DNA from: Clostridium_AD sp050717545
GTDB lineage: Bacteria > Bacillota > Clostridia > Clostridiales > Clostridiaceae
Assembly (NCBI RefSeq): GCF_050717545.1
Contig: NZ_JBOITN010000019.1
Coordinates: forward strand, 62,001 to 126,000
DNA length: 64,000 nt
Direction: 5' to 3'
Made by a program: the position numbers and the translations under genes. Below the pieces are notes generated by a model. The model was not told the DNA's origin, did no database searches, and was given only the letters and a program-made list of their open reading frames with translations. The stretch's first letter is position 1, and each line of letters opens with the position of its first letter. This document shows, piece after piece, positions 1 to 7,355 of this stretch.

Positions 1-33
1 AGTTAGTTCTTTTTCATTTAATCTATGAGACAT
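1..33 (-). CDS. N-terminal fragment of an unidentified protein
   Basis: The complement of the first 33 bases reads as 11 codons beginning MSHRLNEKEL. A GGAGG ribosome binding site lies a few bases upstream of the ATG (about 40-44), so this looks like the start of a real gene that runs off the left edge. It diverges from galE with about 190 bases between them. Eleven residues are too few to assign a family. Confidence 0.5.
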   Translation of the reverse strand, partial: MSHRLNEKELT

Positions 34-223
34 AAACTTCCTCCAATAAAAAATAATATTAAAATGTTTATATATTTGCTCAATAAATTATATGTCGTTA
101 GAACTGAATTGTCAACTATGTACAAATAGCCAAATCATGCAATAAATTTATGAAAAGTACAAACAATGTGTTAAAATAAGTATATATTTAATAATAAGTT
201 TTTATGAGAGGAGAAATTATATA

Positions 224-1210
224 ATGGCTATTTTAGTATGCGGTGGAGCAGGTTACATAGGAAGTCATATGGTGGCTGAGCTTTTAGAAAAAGGAGAAGA
301 GGTTGTTGTTTTAGACAATTTTCAAAAGGGTCATCATGATTCATTACTTGGAGGGAAACTTTACACTGGAGATTTAAGGGACGATAATATACTTAATAAG
401 GTTTTCTCAGAGAACACTATAGATGCAGTTATAGATTTTGCAGCAGATTCATTAGTAGGGGAAAGTGTCACAGAACCTCTAAAGTATTTTGAAAATAATA
501 TTGGTTCAACAATAAACTTACTTAAGGCAATGAGAGATCATAATGTTAAATATATTGTTTTCTCGTCAACTGCAGCAACTTATGGAGAACCAGACAATAT
601 CCCTATACTTGAAGAGGATAAAACTTTTCCAACTAATCCATATGGTGAGTCCAAGCTTTGCGTGGAGAAGATTTTAAAATGGTGTGATAATGCTTATGGT
701 ATAAAATATACTGCTTTAAGATATTTTAATGCAGCAGGTGCTCACATTAGTTCAAAAATAGGAGAAGACCATAGACCAGAATCTCATCTAATTCCTCTTA
801 TTCTTCAGGTAGCACTTGGTCAAAGAGAGAAGATTATGGTATTTGGCGATGATTACAAAACTGAAGATGGAACTTGTGTTAGAGATTATGTACATGTAAC
901 TGATCTTGCTAGTGCTCATTTACTTGCAGTTAAAAGGCTTAGACGAGGCGAAGATAGTGTAACTTGTAATCTTGGAAATGGACTAGGTTTTTCTGTTCAG
1001 CAAGTAATTGATGTAACAAGAAAAGTTACTGGCCACGAGATAAAGGCTGAAATGGCACCTAGACGTGCGGGAGATCCAGCAGTACTTATAGCTTCTAGTG
1101 ATAAGGCTAAGAAAATTCTTGGATGGGAACCTAAATATGCATCGCTTGAAACTATTATAGAAACTGCATGGAAATGGCATGAAAGTCATCCAGATGGGTA
1201 TAGCAAATAA
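224..1210 (+). CDS. galE: UDP-glucose 4-epimerase GalE
   Basis: GalE interconverts UDP-glucose and UDP-galactose, using bound NAD, in the Leloir pathway and in supply of sugars for cell-surface polymers. The 328-residue length is normal. The Rossmann motif GGAGYIGS is at residues 7-14. The short-chain dehydrogenase catalytic set is the SST around 114-116 plus Y140 and K144 in NPYGESK. The FNAAGA and EDHRPESHLIP stretches further on are typical of the family. The ATG follows an AGAGGAG site. No other Leloir gene is visible; the partial divergent gene on the left could be one but cannot be identified. A long hairpin repeat begins 13 bases after the stop and may end or stabilise the transcript. 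Confidence 0.96.
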   Translation: MAILVCGGAGYIGSHMVAELLEKGEEVVVLDNFQKGHHDSLLGGKLYTGDLRDDNILNKVFSENTIDAVIDFAADSLVGESVTEPLKYFENNIGSTINLLKAMRDHNVKYIVFSSTAATYGEPDNIPILEEDKTFPTNPYGESKLCVEKILKWCDNAYGIKYTALRYFNAAGAHISSKIGEDHRPESHLIPLILQVALGQREKIMVFGDDYKTEDGTCVRDYVHVTDLASAHLLAVKRLRRGEDSVTCNLGNGLGFSVQQVIDVTRKVTGHEIKAEMAPRRAGDPAVLIASSDKAKKILGWEPKYASLETIIETAWKWHESHPDGYSK

Positions 1211-1223
1211 AACAGGGGTAATC

Positions 1224-1347
1224 AAGTATGAACTTTCTCCGGTGCGCCTTGCAATTAGAGCTTGAAACGTGAAATTTGATTAAGAAATTCTAATTTCAAT
1301 GTTCCTGCGCTTCTTATTGCAAGTCGCTATGGAGAAAGTTCATACTT
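1224..1347. repeat. Long-hairpin repeat element, copy 1
   Basis: A 124-base segment is bounded by a perfect 17-base inverted repeat (1224-1240 with 1331-1347). Nested inside are further complementary arms: CTTGCAAT pairs with ATTGCAAG, and TGAAATT with AATTTCA. The whole element could therefore fold into one extended RNA or DNA hairpin. Positions 1246-1292 match 17945-17991 at 44 of 47 bases, downstream of the amidase gene. It has no ORF. It could be a non-autonomous mobile palindrome, or a processed or terminating 3' structure of galE. The family name is unknown to me. Confidence 0.75.
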
Positions 1348-1439
1348 ATATGTGGTTACGCTAAGAATGAGATGTATTTAGAATGGGCGGTAAAGAAAAA
1401 AGAAGTGAGAAAGATAGATAATCCATCATACCCAATAGG

Positions 1440-1463
1440 TTTTAGCCGGTAGGCTGCGAGTTT
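1440..1463. repeat. Short dispersed motif, copy 1
   Basis: The motif TTTTAGCCGGTAGGCTG followed by CGAGTTT recurs with few changes at 33098-33123. Both copies are intergenic and lie near other repeat elements. The TAGCC and GGCTG parts could form a very short hairpin. Its function is unknown. Confidence 0.4.
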
Positions 1464-1545
1464 AATAGACAAAAGAAGAATCTCTAAATGGAGTAATATT
1501 GTTAAATTGTTATAATATTATAAAGTAAGGGGGAGCAGTAAAGTT

Positions 1546-1881
1546 ATGAATAACATTATTATATTAATGAATGTAATAGTAGGATTGTGCATTATACTGT
1601 ATGGAATGACAAGGAATGAAACAAATTTTAATATGCTTTTGTATGCTTTAACTACAGATGCTAAAATTTCAAATAAAAAGGGTTTTTTAAAAGAGTATAA
1701 AATTAGTTCTTTAATAATAGGATTTTTATTATTAATATCGAGTTTTTTAATATATGCTGATATACTTTCTGATAAGTATATAGGTTTTTATTTACCAGTA
1801 ATAGTTTTATTAAAATATATAATGAGAATATTTATTCAAATTAAATATACTAAAAGGACAAGCAATGTAAAGAAAAGCTGA
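1546..1881 (+). CDS. Small membrane protein of unknown function
   Basis: A 111-residue protein with three likely membrane segments, at about residues 2-20, 53-72 and 79-98. The remainder is short polar linkers and a basic tail ending in KRTSNVKKS. The ATG follows a GGGGGAG site, and a TATAAT-rich stretch just upstream may serve as promoter. It stands alone between a repeat-rich gap and a bidirectional terminator. I do not recognise the family; its size and three-helix plan resemble small clostridial DUF-type membrane proteins, but that is only an impression. Confidence 0.65.
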   Translation: MNNIIILMNVIVGLCIILYGMTRNETNFNMLLYALTTDAKISNKKGFLKEYKISSLIIGFLLLISSFLIYADILSDKYIGFYLPVIVLLKYIMRIFIQIKYTKRTSNVKKS

Positions 1882-1919
1882 ATTCTTAATGTATATATAT
1901 TATTTGTTTTTAAAAAAAT

Positions 1920-1965
1920 GTATAAGTCTACCAAAGGTTGAATATATCCTTTGATTGACTTATAC
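1920..1965. terminator. Bidirectional terminator between convergent genes
   Basis: GTATAAGTC pairs with GACTTATAC, and inside that CCAAAGG pairs with CCTTTGATT in part. A run of seven A precedes the stem on this strand, which gives a U-run for the leftward transcript. A T-rich stretch follows for the rightward one. It sits between the small membrane protein and the leftward 53-residue gene. Confidence 0.7.
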
Positions 1966-1978
1966 AACCATTTTTCAT

Positions 1979-2140
1979 TTAATGAATTTTATTGACCCTT
2001 TCAGCAAAGACTAGATAAACACCATATCTACCTTTATTATCTTTGTTTTTGTTAACAACACCAGATAAGAAAAAACCTTTTAAAATTGCAAGTATGGAGA
2101 TTATTAAAATAAAATTTTTCATTTTTAAATTTGTTTTCAT
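1979..2140 (-). CDS. 53-residue small membrane or exported protein
   Basis: The frame starts at an ATG preceded by AAAGGAG at good spacing and encodes 53 residues. An N-terminal basic patch (MKTNLKMK) is followed by one hydrophobic helix at about residues 9-29. A short polar C-terminus follows (KNKDNKGRYG..AERVNKIH). It converges on the terminator at 1920-1965. The layout suggests a single-pass small membrane protein or a short secreted peptide. An overlapping rightward frame of 60 codons lacks a ribosome binding site and was not accepted. No function can be inferred. Confidence 0.5.
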   Translation of the reverse strand: MKTNLKMKNFILIISILAILKGFFLSGVVNKNKDNKGRYGVYLVFAERVNKIH

Positions 2141-2335
2141 AAGGTTTCTCCTTTCACCATATCTATGTTATTATTTTGCTCAAAAACAAAATAAAAAACC
2201 TATTGAAACACAGGGAAATTGGTAAAATATATACATGGGTGAACTGTTAATTAAAAATGTATATGGAAATTAATTTAGATGAATATTCCAAAAAAATATA
2301 ACTGATACTAGTAAATAAAAGTAGTTTTAAGCTCT

Positions 2336-2371
2336 TAGCGAAGTGAATGCATTAGTGTAATATATACTTTT
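2336..2371. repeat. Remnant of the 33-kb MITE-like element, inverted
   Basis: This stretch matches, in reverse complement, the left end of the element at 32820-33048. Shared pieces are GCGAAGTGA, GCATT and AATATATACTTTT in the same order. It lies directly beyond the 3' end of the MutS-like gene. The other end is not detectable here, so it is probably a decayed or partial copy. Confidence 0.4.
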
Positions 2372-2376
2372 TTATT

Positions 2377-4200
2377 TTATTTTGGAAGTTCAATATCAGG
2401 AGGAATTTCAAGCCCAGCCATTTTCATTAAGTATAATGCATTACGCGTTGTTGATACGCCAGTTCTTAATTTATAGTCAAAGAATAGTTTATCATCTTTA
2501 TAATATTCTTTAAGGTGATAATTTTTAACTCTTTTGTTAGTTTTTTCTATGTCGCCTAGTTCTAAATCATGAGTGGATACGAATCCTAGCGCATTTTCAG
2601 TGCTTAATTTAGAAACTAATATTTTAGCACCAGTATGTCTGTCTATAGAGTTTGTTCCTTTGAAAATTTCATCTAATAAAAAGAAAATTGGAGTTTTACT
2701 TTCGGTTGCTGTTACAAGTTTTTTTATTCTTAAAAGTTCTGCATAAAAGGATGAAATATTTTTTTCTAAGTTATCACTTGTTCTCATGCAGGTGTAAATA
2801 TCCATTATGGAGCAGGTAAAACTTTTCGCGCATACAGATGCACCAGCATAAGCTAAAACTAAGTTAATGCCTGTAGTTCGAAGCAATGTGCTTTTACCAG
2901 ACATATTAGAGCCTGTTATTAAAAGGACATTTTGCGACTTTTCAATTCTGATATCGTTACATACTTTGTTATTACCAAGTAGTGGATGTCCCATATCCCT
3001 GGCGTTAAATATAGGGGAACCGCTCTCAAATCTGGGAATTGACCAGTCGCTATGCTCATATGATATGGTTGATAGACTATTTAGAGCTTCTATTTCACCT
3101 ATAACATCTAGCCAAGTTCTTAAGTAGGCACCACTTTCTTTTTTAAATCTTTGCAGATTAATTAAACATTGATAATCCCAAAGGAGAAGTATGTTTATAG
3201 GCAAATAATAAATATTTTTTCTGTCAGATACTAAGGTTACTAGATTTGCTAATTTTTTAATTTGAAAAGATGCTTTCATTCCAGACTTATTTATAAGTCT
3301 TTCCTTTAGTTTTATCAAATGTTCTGATTTGAAGTTCTTTTTTTCTATGTGTTTAAGAAGGTTGTTATATATAATAATGGTATCTTTATATTTATATATA
3401 GTATCCAAATTTTTACTTACTTCTTTATAACCGATTACCAGTAGTATTATATTAAGGACAATATCTATAAGGAATATTCTATAGGAAACAAATGGGAGTG
3501 CAATACATGATACTAAAAGAGAAAAAGTTATTATTGGTAATATCCTTATTACAAGGATTATTAAAGGGTTTAAGAAAAAATCGTTTTTATCGCTTGCCCA
3601 ATCAAACAATGCATCAGGGTCATGATTTTTATTTTCACTAAGTATTGCTTCTGCCGCAAACCTTTGTGTCCAACCAGTATTACTTGCAAGCTCTTTTATA
3701 GCATCTTGTCTTTTATAAATTTCCTCAATATTATATTTAGGTTTAGATAGAGCTTCTTTTAGTTTTTGCCTACCGAGATAAGTTATGCAAGTGTTTATCC
3801 ATTGAAAAAGGGAATTCTCACCGAATATATCTAAGTCCTTTGAGTAGCTGTGATCCTCGCTGGTGAAGTCATCACCACTATCAGGAAAGTCTTTCCAATT
3901 ATTATTAATGCGTTTTAGACTGTTTTCATTAATTTTACATAATACTAGGCACCTAATTTTGTTGTGTTTTATTTTATTATGTCTAATTGCCAAAGATATA
4001 AATGTAATAATAGTGGTAATTAATACGATTAAGCTTAAATAATAAGAGTTTTTCATATAGAAAAACACTGTAAAGGCGGCTCCGGATACGAAGACGATTA
4101 ATCTCAATAAGCCTATAAATCCTATACTCTCATTTTGCTTTTTTAATAGGTTATCGTAATGTTTTTTACGGTTAATATAAGGTGTTTTTTTAGTTCCCAT
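2377..4200 (-). CDS. Membrane-anchored MutS-family ATPase
   Basis: A 607-residue protein with the C-terminal MutS ATPase domain. Walker A is GSNMSGKST at 431-438 and Walker B is FFLLDEIFKGTN at 506-517; then come GFVSTHDLEL and a helical end. Upstream is a helical MutS core/clamp-like region (about 120-370). It lacks the N-terminal mismatch-recognition domain of MutS1. Instead it has two likely membrane helices at about 30-50 and 53-72 and two more at about 212-234 and 242-258. These MutS-like proteins are widespread in Firmicutes, but their role is not established to my knowledge, so mismatch repair should not be assumed. The ATG follows AGGAGG. The gene is leftward and alone. Confidence 0.85.
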   Translation of the reverse strand: MGTKKTPYINRKKHYDNLLKKQNESIGFIGLLRLIVFVSGAAFTVFFYMKNSYYLSLIVLITTIITFISLAIRHNKIKHNKIRCLVLCKINENSLKRINNNWKDFPDSGDDFTSEDHSYSKDLDIFGENSLFQWINTCITYLGRQKLKEALSKPKYNIEEIYKRQDAIKELASNTGWTQRFAAEAILSENKNHDPDALFDWASDKNDFFLNPLIILVIRILPIITFSLLVSCIALPFVSYRIFLIDIVLNIILLVIGYKEVSKNLDTIYKYKDTIIIYNNLLKHIEKKNFKSEHLIKLKERLINKSGMKASFQIKKLANLVTLVSDRKNIYYLPINILLLWDYQCLINLQRFKKESGAYLRTWLDVIGEIEALNSLSTISYEHSDWSIPRFESGSPIFNARDMGHPLLGNNKVCNDIRIEKSQNVLLITGSNMSGKSTLLRTTGINLVLAYAGASVCAKSFTCSIMDIYTCMRTSDNLEKNISSFYAELLRIKKLVTATESKTPIFFLLDEIFKGTNSIDRHTGAKILVSKLSTENALGFVSTHDLELGDIEKTNKRVKNYHLKEYYKDDKLFFDYKLRTGVSTTRNALYLMKMAGLEIPPDIELPK

Positions 4201-4392
4201 AATATCCTCCTAGGTGTTATTCATTAGCTATATAATACCATAATAAAGGCTTGGACCGCAATTTTCTATATTAGTATAATATTACAAATTATAATGATAA
4301 TATGTATTAATTATTTATTAATTATCTAATTTGATTCTAAAATAATGTTAGATGTGGTATTATGATTATATAAATGGAAATAGGAGGGCATT

Positions 4393-5397
4393 ATGTCGAA
4401 AAATAAAATAAAGAAAAGTATACTAATAGGTTCACTAATTACTTTATTAGGGGGGCTAGTGGTTTTTTCATATAGCATATTATATAATAGTGGTGTAGTT
4501 CTTAGACAAACTGCTTCAATAGAGGTTATGAATAAACTTAAAGATATACATGGACAAGGTGGAAAATTTGAACTCACTCAAAAGGATATAGATGAGTTAA
4601 GCAATTTATTAATGCCTAAAACAAAAGGTGATGTTGCCTTTAAAGGAGTTAATATAGACATTGTTGGGGATGAACTTTTAATTGAGGCGCCTGTTACTTA
4701 CAACAGTTACAAGAAGGTTAATTTATTACTCTCATCAAAAGGTAAATTAGGTACTTCAAATGGTGAAATTACATATGATCCTGAAAATTTTAAAATTGGT
4801 AAGCTAAAATTACCGAAAAAAATTGTAATGTCTCAGGTTGTAAAACTTAATAATGAGAATGTTTATGCTGAGGATAATTTAATAAAAATTGATCCAAATA
4901 TATCTCCAATTAAGATAAACAATTTTAAAGTTGAAGATGATAAAATACAGGGGTCAGCTTCCATAGTTAGTTCAAAAAAATCACCTAAAAATATGAATAA
5001 TGAGAAAAAGGTTATAGATAATTCTATTAATGGAAATGATAAAGTTGTGAATAAACCCACAAATAGTAATAAAGGGCGAGAAATAGCAAAATCTGCACAA
5101 ACAACTGAGAAACAAACTGAGACTAAACAAGTTTCATTGAAAAAAGCTAAGAAAGATTTAAGTGATGCTTATAATCAGGTTAAGACTCCAAAAGAGCAGA
5201 AGGTAATATCAAAAATGCAATCAACCGTTAGTAAAATGGAGAAAAATTCTTCCTATGATGCTAAAAAAGATCAGGCAGCTGTCAAATCTAGTTATGATAC
5301 TTTGGATGCTGATAGCCAAGATAGAGTTAAGATTGCGTTATTTACTAATGTTGATCAAAAAAATCTAGGACAATTAAGACAAGATTTTGGACTATAA
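4393..5397 (+). CDS. YpmS-like (DUF2140-type) membrane-anchored protein with C-terminal extension
   Basis: A 334-residue protein. One membrane helix at about 10-32 is followed by an extracytoplasmic domain rich in beta-strand pattern. This domain (about 33-190) matches the next gene along its length: KFELTQKDIDEL, LLIEAPVTY, GEITYDPENFKIGKLKLP, VMSQ and AEDNLIKI have direct counterparts there. From about residue 195 it carries a Lys/Asn/Ser-rich linker and a helical C-terminal segment (about 245-334) absent from the paralogue. The ATG follows AGGAGG. The YpmS/DUF2140 assignment rests on topology and the conserved GEITY-type core and is moderate. Its biochemical role is unknown. Confidence 0.65.
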   Translation: MSKNKIKKSILIGSLITLLGGLVVFSYSILYNSGVVLRQTASIEVMNKLKDIHGQGGKFELTQKDIDELSNLLMPKTKGDVAFKGVNIDIVGDELLIEAPVTYNSYKKVNLLLSSKGKLGTSNGEITYDPENFKIGKLKLPKKIVMSQVVKLNNENVYAEDNLIKIDPNISPIKINNFKVEDDKIQGSASIVSSKKSPKNMNNEKKVIDNSINGNDKVVNKPTNSNKGREIAKSAQTTEKQTETKQVSLKKAKKDLSDAYNQVKTPKEQKVISKMQSTVSKMEKNSSYDAKKDQAAVKSSYDTLDADSQDRVKIALFTNVDQKNLGQLRQDFGL

Positions 5398-5415
5398 ATT
5401 GTAAACAACAAAAAA

Positions 5416-5454
5416 CTATTAAAATACACTAGAGGTATTTTAATAGCTTTTTTT
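5416..5454 (+). terminator. Intrinsic terminator
   Basis: A 12-bp perfect stem (CTATTAAAATAC with GTATTTTAATAG) has a 7-base loop and is followed by CTTTTTTT. It separates the two YpmS-like paralogues into different transcripts. Confidence 0.85.
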
Positions 5455-5572
5455 ATGTTTTGGAGGATAATATTGCAGCTCGGCAGGAGATGATTTAATA
5501 ATTGTATAATTTAAAGTTTTAAATTATAGCAACTGTGATAATATATAAGTACACTAATTAAGGAGTGAGAGC

Positions 5573-6172
5573 ATGTCTAGAATTAAGAAATCAAGGAAAA
5601 GCAAATCAGTATGGGTGGGAATTATATTACTAATAGTTACACTGGGAACTCTTGTTTATATGTCATTATATAATGGTGAAGTGGTGACTAAAAAGACGGC
5701 TTCTTCAAACGTTATAAAAAAACTCACAACACAAGTTTTGATTAATGGTGGTGAGTTTGAAATAACCCAGGAGGATATGAATGGATTAATTAAACTGTAT
5801 TTTAAAGAACCTTTAAGTAAAGGCAATATAAGTGTTAAGGAGATTAATACAGAAATGAAAAATAGTGAAATTTTAATTGAGGCCCCTATGAGTTATAAGA
5901 ATATTGATTTATTATTTTCTACCACGGGTAAACTAAATGTAATGGATGGAGAAATAACATATGTTGCTGACAATTTTAAGATTGGTAAGATAACACTGCC
6001 TAAAGCACTTGTAATGTCACAAATTTCAAAGAGTGGTAAGGGAGATATATTTTATGTAGAGGATAATATAGTTAAAATTAATACGGAAAAATTTCCTTTG
6101 AAGATAAATAGTCTAGAAATTAAAGAAGATAAAATGGTAGGAGCTCTTGGATTCAAGGGAGTACAAAACTGA
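5573..6172 (+). CDS. YpmS-like membrane-anchored protein, paralogue 2
   Basis: A 199-residue protein with one N-terminal membrane helix (about 13-33) and the same extracytoplasmic domain as the preceding gene. GEFEITQEDMNGL, EILIEAPMSY, GEITYVADNFKIGKITLP and VEDNIVKI all align without gaps of note. It ends where the first paralogue's extension begins, at the normal length for the single-domain form. The ATG follows AAGGAGTGAG. The pair looks like a tandem duplication that has diverged considerably. Separate terminator and leader sequence suggest independent expression. Function unknown. Confidence 0.65.
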   Translation: MSRIKKSRKSKSVWVGIILLIVTLGTLVYMSLYNGEVVTKKTASSNVIKKLTTQVLINGGEFEITQEDMNGLIKLYFKEPLSKGNISVKEINTEMKNSEILIEAPMSYKNIDLLFSTTGKLNVMDGEITYVADNFKIGKITLPKALVMSQISKSGKGDIFYVEDNIVKINTEKFPLKINSLEIKEDKMVGALGFKGVQN

Positions 6173-6301
6173 ATCTGAAGAATATACAAAATAAAATATA
6201 AAAACATTTTTTTCTATATCACAAAAATCTTCAAAGTTGAAACATCTAAGTTTTCTTAAAATAAGATTACCCATGTTATTTTTTGTCGCTATAAAGTTAG
6301 A

Positions 6302-7051
6302 TTATTTTATTTCTAAGATATTATAATATTGTTCAATTAATAAATCTAATACTATATTAAAACCTAATCTTGAGGTTAAGTCATTATTATCAATATTATA
6401 TTGCTTTAAATAAGCATATAATTTTATATCGCTAAATTGAGATAAGATATTTTGTGAAAATCCAGTTAGAGTTATCATTGGAACCTTTTTTGTTTTAATT
6501 ATGGTAAATACTGTTCTTATAATATCAGTATTTCCAGAACTACTTACAACTAAGGCTAGATCTCCATCCTTTAAGTTTTTGGCATATAAGATGTTTGCAT
6601 CTCTATCTTCTGGGACTAAGCAGAGTTTATTTAGATACTGTAGCTTTTTAGCAAAAGCAAGAGATGGATATTGCGATAAACCAAGCGAGAAAATAATTAT
6701 TTTTTTAGATTTATGCATTAAATCTGCACATTCTTTAAGCGTATCTAGTTTATTAATGGCTAGAGTTTCTAGTATAGAATTATGAATAGTAATAACGGAG
6801 TTATCTAGGGAAGCCTGTGTAACTCCTTTTGAGTTATTTACTAACTCGTATTTTAGCTCGGAAAAGCCTGAATACCCTAATTTTTTACAAAGTCTTATTA
6901 TTGTATTTGGGGATATGTACAAATAACTAGCCATATCATTGATTATAATATTAGAAAAAGAGTTTGAATTATCTAATATATATTCAATTATTTTTTTCTC
7001 TGTATTGTTAACTGAAATATTATTATTTGAAATACGTTCATAAAAAAGCAA
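6302..7051 (-). CDS. RpiR/MurR-family transcriptional regulator
   Basis: About 249 residues: an N-terminal HTH_6 helix-turn-helix (IINDMASYLYISPNTIIRLCKKLGYSGFSELK) and a C-terminal SIS sugar-phosphate-binding domain (from about 105; IIIFSLGLSQYPSLAFAKKL and LALVVSSSGNTDIIRTV). I chose a TTG start at 7049-7051 because GAGGTG lies six bases upstream. An in-frame GTG nine bases earlier falls inside that site. It diverges from the alpha-glucoside PTS operon, which it most likely controls in response to a phosphorylated disaccharide, as GlvR/MalR-type RpiR regulators do. That regulation is inferred from position. Confidence 0.9.
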   Translation of the reverse strand: MLFYERISNNNISVNNTEKKIIEYILDNSNSFSNIIINDMASYLYISPNTIIRLCKKLGYSGFSELKYELVNNSKGVTQASLDNSVITIHNSILETLAINKLDTLKECADLMHKSKKIIIFSLGLSQYPSLAFAKKLQYLNKLCLVPEDRDANILYAKNLKDGDLALVVSSSGNTDIIRTVFTIIKTKKVPMITLTGFSQNILSQFSDIKLYAYLKQYNIDNNDLTSRLGFNIVLDLLIEQYYNILEIK

Positions 7052-7221
7052 AATGATCACCTCACAAATAATTTAAGTACACTCTCGGAAACTCTTAAAG
7101 CATTGCTAACTCTTGATACATTTTCAGAAAAGTTTTTTAGACCAATTTAAAGACAATTATACATTAATAAAAATATTTTGTAAATCATTAATAAACATAC
7201 TTAAAACACTTGAGAAAAAAG

Positions 7222-7234
7222 TCACAAAATGTGA
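7222..7234. promoter_or_regulatory. Palindrome in the regulator-PTS intergenic region
   Basis: TCACA and TGTGA flank three A residues, giving a perfect two-fold site. A second half-site-like TTTGTGAAAA follows about 15 bases later. It sits upstream of the PTS promoter and between divergent genes, where an RpiR-type operator would be expected. Binding by the RpiR protein is inference only. Confidence 0.35.
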
Positions 7235-7269
7235 AAAAAAAATAATTTGTGAAAATAGTATAAGGTCTC

Positions 7270-7285
7270 TTGTAAACGTTGATAA
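7270..7285 (+). promoter_or_regulatory. CcpA (cre)-like catabolite repression site
   Basis: TTGTAAACGTTGATAA fits the Gram-positive cre consensus WTGNAANCGNWNNCW except for one late position. It overlaps the -35 hexamer of the PTS promoter, where CcpA binding would block transcription when preferred sugars are present. This is consistent with an alternative-sugar operon. Confidence 0.5.
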
Positions 7286-7307
7286 CAGTCTATATCGCTG
7301 ATATACT
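7279..7307 (+). promoter_or_regulatory. Sigma-A promoter of the alpha-glucoside operon
   Basis: TTGATA at 7279-7284 and TATACT at 7302-7307 are separated by exactly 17 bases. The PTS start codon lies about 50 bases downstream. Confidence 0.7.
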
Positions 7308-7355
7308 AATTTTAAAGAAGGTAACCTTTTAAATTTATAAAATGGAGGAGTGTAA

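Noticed and set aside
2043..2225. Rightward 60-codon frame
   Set aside because: No ribosome binding site, and the opposite strand has a 53-codon frame with a strong one over the same bases.
7113..7301. Rightward 62-codon frame before the PTS gene
   Set aside because: It lies across the promoter, cre-like site and palindrome, lacks a ribosome binding site and is low in complexity.
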